A stretch of 37,152 nt of DNA from positions 1-37,152 of the forward strand of contig JAJRVJ010000029.1 of assembly GCA_024277435.1 (NCBI GenBank). The letters are read 5' to 3'. Shown here piece after piece: positions 8,327 to 16,861 of the stretch. The DNA is from Patescibacteria group bacterium. GTDB taxonomy: Bacteria > Patescibacteriota > Patescibacteriia > UBA9570. Made by a program: the position numbers and the translations under genes. Below the pieces are notes generated by a model. The model was not told the DNA's origin. It saw nothing but the letters and a program-made list of their open reading frames with translations, and searched no databases. Every line of letters begins with the position of its first letter. Within the stretch, counting starts at the first letter, position 1.

Positions 8327-9718
8327 TTATTTAGTCTTACTTGGATTAATCAGGAAGCCATGTACATCGCGGCGACCTATAATAATAGGTTGTGATAATT
8401 TGTTGTCCATCGCAATTGCCACGTTTGTTTTTATTTCCTTACCACCAATTTTTATAGTTAGAGGCACTTTTGGACGAATGGTGTACTTGCCGCCACTTCG
8501 TACCGCGACAATATCTACAAGATCTTCATGTAGCCCTTTAATGCTCTGTCGGAAGGAGTCTTCTACTTGGCGCGCATCGCTGGCAGATATTGCACCTGGT
8601 AATACGATGTTGTCAAGAGCCTTGAGTAAGCTGGTAAATCCTAAGCGATGGGCCAAGTCCTTCGTAATGGTTGTTGATAATAATCCGGTGTCAATACGGG
8701 CGCGCATCGATTGGATTTGGCCAGAGTGGTTAGTGACGTCAATTACTTCGAATACCCCTAGCACTGGCATGTCATAATTTGATTCAACGTGGCTGCCGAA
8801 TAAGTCCTTACTTACTTTTAAGCCTTTTGTGATGGAGGTAATATCGAGGCCTTCAATACGTTCTAAGCGATCGCGCAGTGAAATGTGATTTACATTTTGT
8901 ATTTCCAATCCGGGATGACCATTTACTTCAAGTACAACTGGCCCCATTTTGCGGTCTACCACGATATCTATACCAGCATATCCAAGCCCTACGCTCCGTT
9001 GCGCTTCAGCTGAGATGCGTAACATTTCATCCCAGTATGGAATGCGAATGCCACGCAACGGTGTTCCGTAGTCTGGATGCACATCAATTTCTCCCTGCCC
9101 CTTTACAGCGGCGTATGTAGTAATACCAGTTTCTAAATCGATGCCTACACCAACGCCACCAAGAGCTAGATTGGCTTTACCGCCAGATTTTTTTGTTGGT
9201 AGGCGTAGTTCAGCAATTACGGGTACAGTATTAAATACAATAATTCGTACATCGGGAATACCTTTATAACTGATGTTTTTAAAATGCTCAGATAGGGTTA
9301 GTCGCTCTTCAAAATAGGCGACGTCAGGAATATTTGAAATTGAGAAGTTACCATCCAAAATATTACTTACACGTATTGTTAAATCTTCTTCCGTATATTG
9401 TTCATCGCCGCCGCCAATCCATTTTCCATTTTTGCCTTTGCCATACACAATTAATATACCGTTTCCACCAAGGCCAAAATTTGGTTTTAATACGAAGCTA
9501 TTTGGTAGTGAGTTCCAATCAAAATTGAATAAGTCTTCGCGACTATCAATAACGCCGTATAGCTTTGCGGTAGGTAAACCACGTTCAAGTAAACGCCCTT
9601 TAGTGGCTAGTTTATTACGAGCTAGCTGAACAGCGTTTCTACGATTATATGGGCGAATGAACTGCAGGTTGCGGGCATTCATCCCAAGGATTTGATGTCC
9701 TCGAGCGAGTAGTCCCAT
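8327..9718 (-). CDS. RimK-related ATP-grasp ligase fused to a retropepsin-like domain
   Basis: Two-domain protein, 463 aa. Residues about 1-290 are an ATP-grasp of the 'alpha-L-glutamate ligase-like' type (rimK_rel_E_lig, related to sugar-transfer-associated ATP-grasp): GMNARNLQFIRPYNRR at the N-terminus, FVLKPNFGLGGNGILIV, YKGIPDVRIIVFNTVPVIAELRLPT, and the metal motif VVLEVNGHPGLEIQN. Residues about 310-463 are a retropepsin-like domain with RARIDTGLLSTTITKDLA (DTG near 343-345) and the C-terminal IGRRDVHGFLINPSK. In most genomes these are separate neighbouring genes; the fusion supports a joint substrate. It starts 2 bp after the stop of the PKD-7TM gene. The family assignment is strong; the ligated amino acid is unknown. 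Confidence 0.9.
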   Translation of the reverse strand: MGLLARGHQILGMNARNLQFIRPYNRRNAVQLARNKLATKGRLLERGLPTAKLYGVIDSREDLFNFDWNSLPNSFVLKPNFGLGGNGILIVYGKGKNGKWIGGGDEQYTEEDLTIRVSNILDGNFSISNIPDVAYFEERLTLSEHFKNISYKGIPDVRIIVFNTVPVIAELRLPTKKSGGKANLALGGVGVGIDLETGITTYAAVKGQGEIDVHPDYGTPLRGIRIPYWDEMLRISAEAQRSVGLGYAGIDIVVDRKMGPVVLEVNGHPGLEIQNVNHISLRDRLERIEGLDITSITKGLKVSKDLFGSHVESNYDMPVLGVFEVIDVTNHSGQIQSMRARIDTGLLSTTITKDLAHRLGFTSLLKALDNIVLPGAISASDARQVEDSFRQSIKGLHEDLVDIVAVRSGGKYTIRPKVPLTIKIGGKEIKTNVAIAMDNKLSQPIIIGRRDVHGFLINPSKTK

Positions 9719-9720
9719 GG

Positions 9721-11340
9721 TTAGGTTTTTTTAGAGAAGAGTGTTTTAAAGCGCAGGTATTCAGATAGTCGTAAGCCTGTAAACCGACCAAGAATAATAT
9801 TCAACACGATAGTGATAAGTACAAGCTCTGGGTACGCCATAATGAATGTTTCAAAGGTATCCCACGTTACTATTGAGTAGCTCACAATTGCAAGCACTAG
9901 TGTTTCTATCGTAAGGATGATAGCAGTGTTTTGACCTTGTTCAATTTGGGCCTCTACAAATTTCTCGGTAAGAATAATCATTACAAGAATTGGGAAAATA
10001 GAAATTGATAATAATCCTGTTGCATGAAAATAGCTACCTACAATAAATAGTGCGAAAATAGCAAAGGCAACAACCGTGAGCACAATAGCCATGCGCGGCA
10101 TGTAGAGGAGTCGTAGACGACGAGCTGCCAAACGCGCTGCTGTAGCAGTAAGTAGTAGAACGGCAAAAATGAGTAGGCCGTATTGTAATCGCGTAATAAC
10201 AAATATAAGAGTTATTAATGTTGGCACATAAATACCAAACGCGCGCACACCTACAACTTGCCGACCAAAGGCAATAATAGTGGCCACTACGGGGAGGATA
10301 AGCAGTAAGAAGATACTATCTGGACTCACTCCTTCATTAATAAGGTAGTTAACGCCGTACGAAATAAAGTTAATAGGGTTAATAGTTCCTAGTACTCGCT
10401 GGCTATGGCTGCCAATAATTTCATATTCAAACCCCTGGGCCTTTAGGTTATTAATAATATTTTCAGGATTTGGATCGCGCAGTAACTCTTCTAGTGATTC
10501 CGTGGTTGTGAGTAGTACGTATTTTGGCTCTAAAACATTAAAGGTGTTTTGTGCGAGGCGTGACAGGGCTGGTCCAGCCTGCTTTTCATCAACACGCACA
10601 ATAGCTTTTTGTCCAAAGCTATTACTTGAAGTGGTGACGTCATCATTGCCTGAATCAAAAATGCGACCAACTTCTGACAGGGCATCAAGGCCAATATTTT
10701 TTTCTGTCCATGTAATTACTAGATCCGCCTGATCAAGATCTTCCTCAGATGTAATTAGGCGCTCAGCAAGATTGCGCGCAACTGTGTAGGTTGGTTGGTC
10801 TGGATCTTTTGGTCGCATCACAATTACTAGCGTTCCATATCGTGCGGCGTATTCTTTATAGTGTCGGGTGGTTTCTCGAGCAACGGTATCGTCAGTTAAT
10901 AACACTACAACATCTTTGGCTACAGATACAAGAATGGAGTCTTTCGAGGTCTCGGAGTCATCAGATACGGTAAGGGTGGCCTTATAAATACCGGGCTCAT
11001 CATAGATGTGTGATGCTTCAAGCGCATTAAAGGTTTGGCCATCGCCAAAGTCCCAGGCGTAGGATAACTCTTGGTCAATTGGGCCAGTTGATCCAGAAGC
11101 ATCAAATACCACATTACGTTCAACGGCAACTGTTTTGTCTTTTCCGGCCTTAGCTACTAAGGGGGTCGATTCAATAATCTCTTCTTCCTTAATATTATCT
11201 TCATCGGTAGCCGAGTCGGACTCTTCAACTCCTATTACTTCATCAATAATTTCCGCATCTTGGGCATGCGCTGGTAAGGTAAATAACCCCACTTGAATAA
11301 GTAGGCTAAGAAGCAGTATTGAAAGGAAGTGTTTTTTCAT
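9721..11340 (-). CDS. PKD-domain protein with C-terminal 7TM module of the 'inactive transglutaminase' family
   Basis: Predicted inner-membrane protein, 539 aa. It has a signal peptide ending near residue 26 (PAHA), an acidic spacer, and a PKD domain at about 65-145 (SYAWDFGDGQTFN, YDEPGIYKATLTVSDD). A further extracytoplasmic region of about 190 residues follows, then seven or so membrane helices from about residue 340 to 520. The 7TM part carries the family hallmarks VVGVRAFGIYVPTLITL, LRLLYMPRMAIVLTVV and ISIFPILVMIILTEK (Pfam 7TM_transglut). That module is usually fused to an inactive transglutaminase-like domain; here a PKD domain is found instead. It is encoded 5 bp after ruvC and 2 bp before the ATP-grasp/retropepsin fusion, its usual partner. 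Probable receptor or scaffold for the ligase system. Confidence 0.87.
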   Translation of the reverse strand: MKKHFLSILLLSLLIQVGLFTLPAHAQDAEIIDEVIGVEESDSATDEDNIKEEEIIESTPLVAKAGKDKTVAVERNVVFDASGSTGPIDQELSYAWDFGDGQTFNALEASHIYDEPGIYKATLTVSDDSETSKDSILVSVAKDVVVLLTDDTVARETTRHYKEYAARYGTLVIVMRPKDPDQPTYTVARNLAERLITSEEDLDQADLVITWTEKNIGLDALSEVGRIFDSGNDDVTTSSNSFGQKAIVRVDEKQAGPALSRLAQNTFNVLEPKYVLLTTTESLEELLRDPNPENIINNLKAQGFEYEIIGSHSQRVLGTINPINFISYGVNYLINEGVSPDSIFLLLILPVVATIIAFGRQVVGVRAFGIYVPTLITLIFVITRLQYGLLIFAVLLLTATAARLAARRLRLLYMPRMAIVLTVVAFAIFALFIVGSYFHATGLLSISIFPILVMIILTEKFVEAQIEQGQNTAIILTIETLVLAIVSYSIVTWDTFETFIMAYPELVLITIVLNIILGRFTGLRLSEYLRFKTLFSKKT

Positions 11341-11345
11341 ACGTA

Positions 11346-11840
11346 TTATATTAATCGGCTTACAGCGATGGCAATTGCTAATGCATCAGCCGCATCATCT
11401 GGCTGAGGTATTGCATCGAGTTTTAAAATTTGTTGAGTCATATACTGCACTTGTTTTTTGTTGGCCGCTCCGTACCCTGTGGTTGATTGTTTTATTTGAG
11501 TAGGAGTGAGCTCAATTAATGCATTGTTATGATGAGCTAGGGCTAGTAAAATCACTCCGCGAGCTTGGTTAACGTCAGTAGCTGTCTTTACATTTTTTGA
11601 ATAAAATACTTTTTCGCATCCTGCTACAGTTGGCTTATGCTGTGTAAGTAATTTTTCAAGGTCGCTATACATCTGGGCTAGGCGATCAACTAATGGTGTG
11701 TGAGCAGCTGTACGAATCACTCCGTATTCAAGAACAGTGGGCGTATCTGAGGCGTCAGAGAGTTCAAGAATTCCGTATCCAGTTATGGCATAACCAGGGT
11801 CAATGCCAATTACTCGTTTGCCCTCTTTAGAATTTCCCAT
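11346..11840 (-). CDS. ruvC: Holliday junction resolvase RuvC
   Basis: Crossover junction endonuclease, 164 aa, the usual length; it cleaves Holliday junctions with RuvAB. Acidic active-site residues are visible in VIGIDPGYAITGYG (first Asp), AGCEKVFYSKN (Glu) and PDDAADALAIAI (last Asp pair). The ATG at 11840 overlaps the 3' end of yebC by 14 bp, the widespread yebC-ruvC order. ruvA and ruvB are not in the window. A short N-terminal tail (MGNSKEGK) precedes the conserved strand, so the exact start is slightly uncertain. Confidence 0.95.
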   Translation of the reverse strand: MGNSKEGKRVIGIDPGYAITGYGILELSDASDTPTVLEYGVIRTAAHTPLVDRLAQMYSDLEKLLTQHKPTVAGCEKVFYSKNVKTATDVNQARGVILLALAHHNNALIELTPTQIKQSTTGYGAANKKQVQYMTQQILKLDAIPQPDDAADALAIAIAVSRLI

Positions 11841-12525
11841 TATGGGTTACCTCTACTACGTCTTCATTATTTTCAAGTGTTTCAAGGAGGCTTATCGCGC
11901 TTGCCTTTGTTTTGTCATCAACGGTAGTGCGTGTTTCTGGAACAAGGTCAACAGATGCGTATACAACCGTGTCCCCTAGCGCTTCTTTTACAGCATCTAG
12001 TGTTTTTGGTTCAGTATAAATTGTTAGGCCGCCATCTTCTTCAACAATGTCTTCAGCTCCGGAATCCATGGCTAGTAACTGCGTTTCATCGCTAGCGTCT
12101 TCAGTGCGAAGGATGCCGCGTTGTTTAAACATGTACCCTACAGCGCCTGGTTTAGCAAGCTTTCCACCACCTTTATTAAAGGTAGTTTTAATAAAGGTTC
12201 CAGTGCGATTAGTATTATCCGTTGCGCAACGAATAATTATGGCTAATCCGCCCGGTCCGTATCCTTCGTATGTGTGTTCTTCAATTTGTTGGCCGGGAAG
12301 TTCTCCGGCACCACGCAAAACCGCTCGTTCGATATTAGCTTTAGGCATATTTGCTGATTTTGCAGCATCGATGGCAGAGCGAAGGGAGGAGTTCATTTCT
12401 GGATCCTTGCCCTGTTTAGCCGCTAAACTAATATTTTTAGAAAGCTTAGTAAACAGCACTCCGCGCTTAGCATCCGCCGATCCTTTTGCCCGCTTAATTG
12501 TTGCCCATTTGGAATGTCCTGACAT
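11827..12525 (-). CDS. yebC: YebC/TACO1-family protein
   Basis: Conserved cytoplasmic protein, 232 aa, of the YebC/PmpR/TACO1 family. It was long annotated as a transcriptional regulator; recent work links members to translation of proline-rich stretches. The signature N-terminus MSGHSKWATIKRAKG is present, followed by DAKRGVLFTKLSKNI, YEGYGPGGLAIII and TDNTNRT. It is the first gene of the long minus-strand operon and has the best promoter of that operon directly upstream. The start is fixed by the invariant MSGHSKW. Confidence 0.96.
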   Translation of the reverse strand: MSGHSKWATIKRAKGSADAKRGVLFTKLSKNISLAAKQGKDPEMNSSLRSAIDAAKSANMPKANIERAVLRGAGELPGQQIEEHTYEGYGPGGLAIIIRCATDNTNRTGTFIKTTFNKGGGKLAKPGAVGYMFKQRGILRTEDASDETQLLAMDSGAEDIVEEDGGLTIYTEPKTLDAVKEALGDTVVYASVDLVPETRTTVDDKTKASAISLLETLENNEDVVEVTHNGKF

Positions 12526-12539
12526 ATGAATTCTAGCAA

Positions 12540-12568
12540 ATTATAGCAAAAATACGTGTTTAAGTCAA
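12540..12568 (-). promoter_or_regulatory. Sigma70-type promoter of the yebC-ruvC-ATP-grasp operon
   Basis: On the minus strand TTGACT (12563-12568) and TATAAT (12540-12545) are separated by 17 nt, ending 14 nt before the yebC ATG. This is the strongest promoter upstream of the ten-gene operon 12525-2334. Confidence 0.8.
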
Positions 12569-12610
12569 CGTAGCTTAGATAGGTAACTAGACCGAATTCG
12601 CGCTTCAGTA

Positions 12611-12616
12611 TATAGT
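12611..12616 (+). promoter_or_regulatory. -10 box of the isomerase/STT3-like operon
   Basis: TATAGT lies 9 nt before the ATG at 12626. Only a poor -35 is visible about 17 nt upstream. The predicted start point gives a leader of about 2-4 nt. Confidence 0.45.
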
Positions 12617-12625
12617 ACAACAACT

Positions 12626-13681
12626 ATGTCAGAAGTAAATTTTTCTATGGAAGATCGTACTACACAGCTGGATTTACAGCACATGCAAGAGTCTGTTGCG
12701 ATGTTATCAAATCAAGTTCAGCATGCATGGGAGGCCGCTCAGTTATTGGAGCTGCCAGATAATTATAAAGGCTTACGTAATATAGTGTTATTTGGTATGG
12801 GTGGTTCGGCACTTGGAATGGATGTTGTGCGAACAGCATTTGCAAGTGAGCTTACCGTTCCGGTGACGATCGTAAACGATTATGAAGTTCCAGCGCAGGT
12901 TGGTGAGGACACGCTGGTTGTTCTTTCTAGTTATTCCGGAACCACTGAGGAGGTTGTAAATGTTTCTAAAACAATTTTAGAGCGTACGAAAAATATATTT
13001 GTTGTTACAACCGGTGGCTTGCTTAAAGAGTTTGCTGAGGAGCACGATTTCCCAGCATATATTATTGATCCAAAATATAATCCATGTGGTCAGCCGCGCA
13101 TCGCCGTAGGATATGCAGTAACTGGAATGATAGGAATGTTAGTGCGGGCTGGGTATTTAGATGTGACAAAGAAGGATATTGATGACGTTATTCATTATTT
13201 AGAAGGCAATCGAGAATTGTTACGTGATGAAGCTTTAAAAATCGCAGGCGAGGCATCAGGGAAGATGCCAATATATGTTGCTAGTCAGCATTTATTAGGC
13301 AACGCTCATATTGTTACCAACCAAACCAACGAGAATGGTAAGAATTTTGCTGGCTACCATGCAATACCCGAGCTAAATCATCACTTACTTGAAGGGTTGG
13401 GCTATCCGGCGATTGTAAAAGAAGGCCTGCACTTTGTATTTATTGAATCTAGTGATTATCATAAACGTAACGAAAAACGATATCGAGTTACAAAGGCAGT
13501 GCTTGATAAGCAGGGCATTACTCACTCAACATTTGTTCCAACAGCCAGTACCGTAATTCAGCAAGTGTACGAGGTAATGCAGTGGGGTGGATTCATTAGC
13601 TTTTATTTAGCAATGCACAATGAGATTGATCCATCACCAATTCCATGGGTGGATCATTTCAAGGATGCGCTTAAAAAATAG
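12626..13681 (+). CDS. Bifunctional phosphoglucose/phosphomannose isomerase
   Basis: SIS-domain sugar isomerase, 351 aa, of the archaeal/CPR-type Pgi-Pmi family interconverting glucose-6-P or mannose-6-P with fructose-6-P. The first SIS domain shows NIVLFGMGGSALGMDV and VVLSSYSGTTEEVVN, where the SGTTEE motif binds the sugar phosphate. The second SIS domain includes VTNQTNENGKNFAGYHAIPELNHH with the catalytic Glu/His region. The length is normal. It is first in an operon with two STT3-like membrane proteins, the next of which overlaps its 3' end by 17 bp, suggesting supply of sugar phosphates for glycan assembly (inference). Confidence 0.9.
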   Translation: MSEVNFSMEDRTTQLDLQHMQESVAMLSNQVQHAWEAAQLLELPDNYKGLRNIVLFGMGGSALGMDVVRTAFASELTVPVTIVNDYEVPAQVGEDTLVVLSSYSGTTEEVVNVSKTILERTKNIFVVTTGGLLKEFAEEHDFPAYIIDPKYNPCGQPRIAVGYAVTGMIGMLVRAGYLDVTKKDIDDVIHYLEGNRELLRDEALKIAGEASGKMPIYVASQHLLGNAHIVTNQTNENGKNFAGYHAIPELNHHLLEGLGYPAIVKEGLHFVFIESSDYHKRNEKRYRVTKAVLDKQGITHSTFVPTASTVIQQVYEVMQWGGFISFYLAMHNEIDPSPIPWVDHFKDALKK

Positions 13682-15230
13682 TACACAACGCAACGCTTCT
13701 TCTGTTGTTATATATGGCGCTGTATTTATTGTAAGCGCTGTATTTTTTTCTTTATTATTATGGTCACCATGGTTTGCTGACCCCGACTCTTTTTATCATG
13801 CAAGGATTACCGCATTAATGCTAGAGAGTGGCTTGCTGCATGAGTTTCCATGGATTCAATACAGTAATCTCGCTGAACAATTTACCGATCAACATTTGCT
13901 CTACCACATTTGGTTAATGCCTTGGGTAGCTATGTTTGGGCCATTAGTAGGAGCGAAGGTGGGGCATGGCATTTTGTTGTCATTATTTAGCGTGAGCATA
14001 TTCGCAATACTGCGATCATGGAAGATTCCTTATGCAATTCCAGCAATTATTGTGTTATATACGGTTGCGCCGTTTGTGTTTCGTTTGGGGCTTGTAAAAG
14101 CTGGACCACTAGCAATTGGTTTGCTGCTGATTATTATTCATTTGGCGCTACACAAAAAATTTGATTGGGCATTTGTTGTAAGTATGGCGTATGCATGGGC
14201 TCATGGCGGCTTTATGTTGGCGCCCGTACTTGGCGGAGTATTATTTTTAGCGGATACAATTACCGCCTCTCTAAAGCATAAACGATTCAGCTTGGGTGAT
14301 CCAAGGTTTTTCTGGGTGCCGTTACTTGGCGTGCTGGTTGGACTGATTATTAACCCATATTTTCCTGGTAACATTCAATTTTTGTGGGAACAGTTTTTTC
14401 ACATCGGAGTTGTGAACTATGCCGGAGAACTACAAGTGGGAGCAGAGTGGTACTCATTTGATGTTGGTGAGTTAATTTCTGTAATTAGTGTATTATTAAT
14501 AGGCGTGGTTGGGTCTATTGTTATTGTTATTCGAAATCGGGCCAGCGCGCTACACGACACAGTAATTGTTGGAGTATTTCTTATCTCTATTGCGCTATTA
14601 TTTGCAACGCTTCGGTCGCGCCGTAATATTGAATACCTTGTTCCGTTCGTGTGGTTTTGGGTTGCGTATATAATTTTACCGTATATTAAGTCTGGCAAAG
14701 TAAAGGGGTGTGTAGATTCCACGCGTATGCGTATGGGAGAGGGGTGGTACAAGCTCTTTGTGGGATATTTTGCACTAACGTTAGTTGGTGGAGCAACTAT
14801 TGCTGTAGTTGGCGTAGCGTCGGACTTGCGTACAGGTTTTCATTTTACAAAGTATCAAGCGGCTAGCGAGTATATCGCTAATAATGCGGAGCCGGATACA
14901 GTAATTTTTCACACTGATTGGGATGATTGGCCAATGTTGTTTTATCATAACCCTCAGAATTATTACATTAGCGGACTCGATCCTACATTTACATTTTTAT
15001 ACGATCAAGCGCAGTATAATCGTTGGATAGAGATTGGTCGCGGTAAGGTTAAAGAGGGTGTTGCGCAAGTTATTATTGATGAGTTTTCGGCGGAGTATGT
15101 ATTTATTGATAGGGCGCAACAAGTACAACAATTACTAGATGCATATTTATTGCGGGATCCTGTTGCGGAGTTGGTATTTGTAGATGGCGATACTCGCGTG
15201 TATCATATACAAAGTGAAGAAAATAATTAA
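13665..15230 (+). CDS. STT3-like multi-spanning GT-C membrane protein (copy 1)
   Basis: Polytopic membrane protein, 521 aa from ATG 13665, with about 11-13 hydrophobic helices and a C-terminal soluble part of roughly 120 residues. After the first helix comes WFADPDSFYHARI, which resembles the acidic DxD-like catalytic motif of the first external loop in oligosaccharyltransferase STT3/AglB, followed by FTDQHLLYHIWLMPW. The C-terminal region has HTDWDDWPMLFYHNPQNY and SGLDPTF, a possible counterpart of the acceptor-binding WWDYG region, though not identical. An upstream in-frame ATG at 13620 exists, but 13665 gives a 17-bp overlap with the isomerase. The GT-C fold is likely; activity is not proven. 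Confidence 0.7.
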   Translation: MRLKNSTQRNASSVVIYGAVFIVSAVFFSLLLWSPWFADPDSFYHARITALMLESGLLHEFPWIQYSNLAEQFTDQHLLYHIWLMPWVAMFGPLVGAKVGHGILLSLFSVSIFAILRSWKIPYAIPAIIVLYTVAPFVFRLGLVKAGPLAIGLLLIIIHLALHKKFDWAFVVSMAYAWAHGGFMLAPVLGGVLFLADTITASLKHKRFSLGDPRFFWVPLLGVLVGLIINPYFPGNIQFLWEQFFHIGVVNYAGELQVGAEWYSFDVGELISVISVLLIGVVGSIVIVIRNRASALHDTVIVGVFLISIALLFATLRSRRNIEYLVPFVWFWVAYIILPYIKSGKVKGCVDSTRMRMGEGWYKLFVGYFALTLVGGATIAVVGVASDLRTGFHFTKYQAASEYIANNAEPDTVIFHTDWDDWPMLFYHNPQNYYISGLDPTFTFLYDQAQYNRWIEIGRGKVKEGVAQVIIDEFSAEYVFIDRAQQVQQLLDAYLLRDPVAELVFVDGDTRVYHIQSEENN

Positions 15231-16737
15231 AACAGCTTTTGGAGTAGCAAGTCTCGCAGCATTTTGCGCTGGGTTATTTACATACTTTCAGTTATCGCCA
15301 GACCTAGCTGATCCTGACGGATTTTATCATATGCGCATGGCGCATCTTATCGCTGAGCGTGGTGTCATTCGGGATTTTATATGGTTGCCGTTTACTACGC
15401 TGGGTGAATATTATGTGGACCAGCACTATGTATTTCATGTGTTAATGATTCCGTTTGTAAAATTTTCATCACCCTTACTTGGTATTAAGGTGTTTATTAT
15501 TTTGTTAGCAACCACCATGATTACTTCATGGGGATTACTTATGCGAGCGATCCCAAGTAGGTGGTGGTGGTTAATTAGCGTTGTATTAGTTCTCACTGTT
15601 CCGTTTTCGTTTCGCTTAAATTTAGTAAAAGCCACTCCGTTAGCACTGATACTTGTAGCCGCTACAATATATTGTTTATTGAAAGAAAAAAACTGGTGGT
15701 TATTACCGTTAGCCGTGTTATTTGTGTGGTCGTACGGTGGCTTTGTAATGATGTTGGTGGTGGTGGTGATTTGGGGAATGGCTCATATGCTACAGGGTGT
15801 TCATAAAAATTGGCGCAGTTGGAAATGGTGGAAGTCATTCTTGTGGCCAATTATTATTACAACAATCGGGTTGCTGGTTGGGCTATTGGTCAATCCACAT
15901 TTTCCAAATAATATATATTTTTATTGGGATCAATTTGTGCAGATTGGCATTATTAATTATCAGGAGGAAATTGGTGTAGGCGGAGAATGGTATCCGTATC
16001 GTCCGGGTCGATTATTGTTTGGATCAACGTTATTAGTAATAGCTACCATTAGTGGGTTAGTAAGTCGATTTGTTCAGCGCCAGTGGAAACAGATTGATTG
16101 GTTTGTATTGGGGTTAGCGCTATTTGGCTTGCTGCTTACGTTAAAATCTAAACGATACGTTGAATACTTTGGGCCATATTGGGCGTTGGCGGCAGCAACA
16201 TGGTTGCGTGATGTTACGTGGAGTTGGTCATCTGTTGTACAGGGATTTACGCATCGATTGGGTCGTAGTATTAGCTATACATTAATCGCGGCTGTATTAT
16301 TAATGCTATTAGTGCCTGTGGTATTAAGCGATGTTCGTAGAAATCGCAATGATTTAAAAGATGGAATTTCGCTTACTCGTTATCAGGCTGGCAGTGAATG
16401 GTTGCGAGATAATGCTGAGCCAAACACCGTTGTATTGCATAGCGATTGGGATGACTTTCCAATGTTGTTTTATCATAACCCTCAGAATTATTATATCAAC
16501 GGATTGGACCCCACGTTTATGTATAAGTACGATTCAGAGCTGTATTCAATGTGGGTTGATATTACATTGGGTAAATATTCAGGGAGTGTAGAGGCGGCGC
16601 TGCAAACATTTAAAGCGAGATATGTAATTATTGAAGAAGACCATGTGTTGATGTATAATCTTATTAATAAATCTTCAATTACTGAATTAGTATATTCAGA
16701 TGAAGAGGTAGATATATTCGCGGTCTCGGATTTTTAA
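15214..16737 (+). CDS. STT3-like multi-spanning GT-C membrane protein (copy 2)
   Basis: Tandem paralogue of the preceding gene, 507 aa from GTG 15214. It keeps LADPDGFYHMRMAHLI after helix 1, VDQHYVFHVLMIPF, the mid-protein VNPHFPNNIYFYWDQF and the C-terminal HSDWDDFPMLFYHNP plus NGLDPTFMYKYDSE. An ATG at 15184 would lengthen it by ten residues. GTG is favoured because it recreates the 17-bp overlap seen at the previous junction and starts at a typical charged N-terminus (KKIIKT). The two paralogues align end to end, so they may form a heteromer or use two acceptors. The gene ends at a palindrome and a terminator. Confidence 0.7.
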   Translation: MKKIIKTAFGVASLAAFCAGLFTYFQLSPDLADPDGFYHMRMAHLIAERGVIRDFIWLPFTTLGEYYVDQHYVFHVLMIPFVKFSSPLLGIKVFIILLATTMITSWGLLMRAIPSRWWWLISVVLVLTVPFSFRLNLVKATPLALILVAATIYCLLKEKNWWLLPLAVLFVWSYGGFVMMLVVVVIWGMAHMLQGVHKNWRSWKWWKSFLWPIIITTIGLLVGLLVNPHFPNNIYFYWDQFVQIGIINYQEEIGVGGEWYPYRPGRLLFGSTLLVIATISGLVSRFVQRQWKQIDWFVLGLALFGLLLTLKSKRYVEYFGPYWALAAATWLRDVTWSWSSVVQGFTHRLGRSISYTLIAAVLLMLLVPVVLSDVRRNRNDLKDGISLTRYQAGSEWLRDNAEPNTVVLHSDWDDFPMLFYHNPQNYYINGLDPTFMYKYDSELYSMWVDITLGKYSGSVEAALQTFKARYVIIEEDHVLMYNLINKSSITELVYSDEEVDIFAVSDF

Positions 16738-16740
16738 ATC

Positions 16741-16768
16741 GTAGGAACATGCCATGGCATGTTCCTAC
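16741..16768. repeat. Perfect 28-bp palindrome (REP/MITE-like)
   Basis: GTAGGAACATGCCA is followed at once by its exact reverse complement, with no loop. It lies 3 bp after the stop of the STT3-like gene and before the true terminator. Its GTAGRRAC outer sequence recalls the second palindromic element at 27006-27037, suggesting a dispersed family. Confidence 0.75.
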
Positions 16769-16808
16769 TGTAACCCAAATGCCTCTATGACAATCCAGGT
16801 CTCCCGAA

Positions 16809-16841
16809 AACTAACAGGCCCCAGTGAGGGGCCTGTTAGTT
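16809..16841. terminator. Bidirectional rho-independent terminator
   Basis: Perfect 14-bp stem AACTAACAGGCCCC with a 5-nt loop, between two convergent genes. T residues follow on the plus strand and four A residues precede on the left, so both the STT3-like operon and the minus-strand pilin gene can stop here. Confidence 0.85.
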
Positions 16842-16861
16842 TTGTGTGGATAGATTCCGCT

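Noticed and set aside
12047-12529. Plus-strand reading frame of 160 aa
   Set aside because: Shadow of yebC, which is unmistakable on the other strand.
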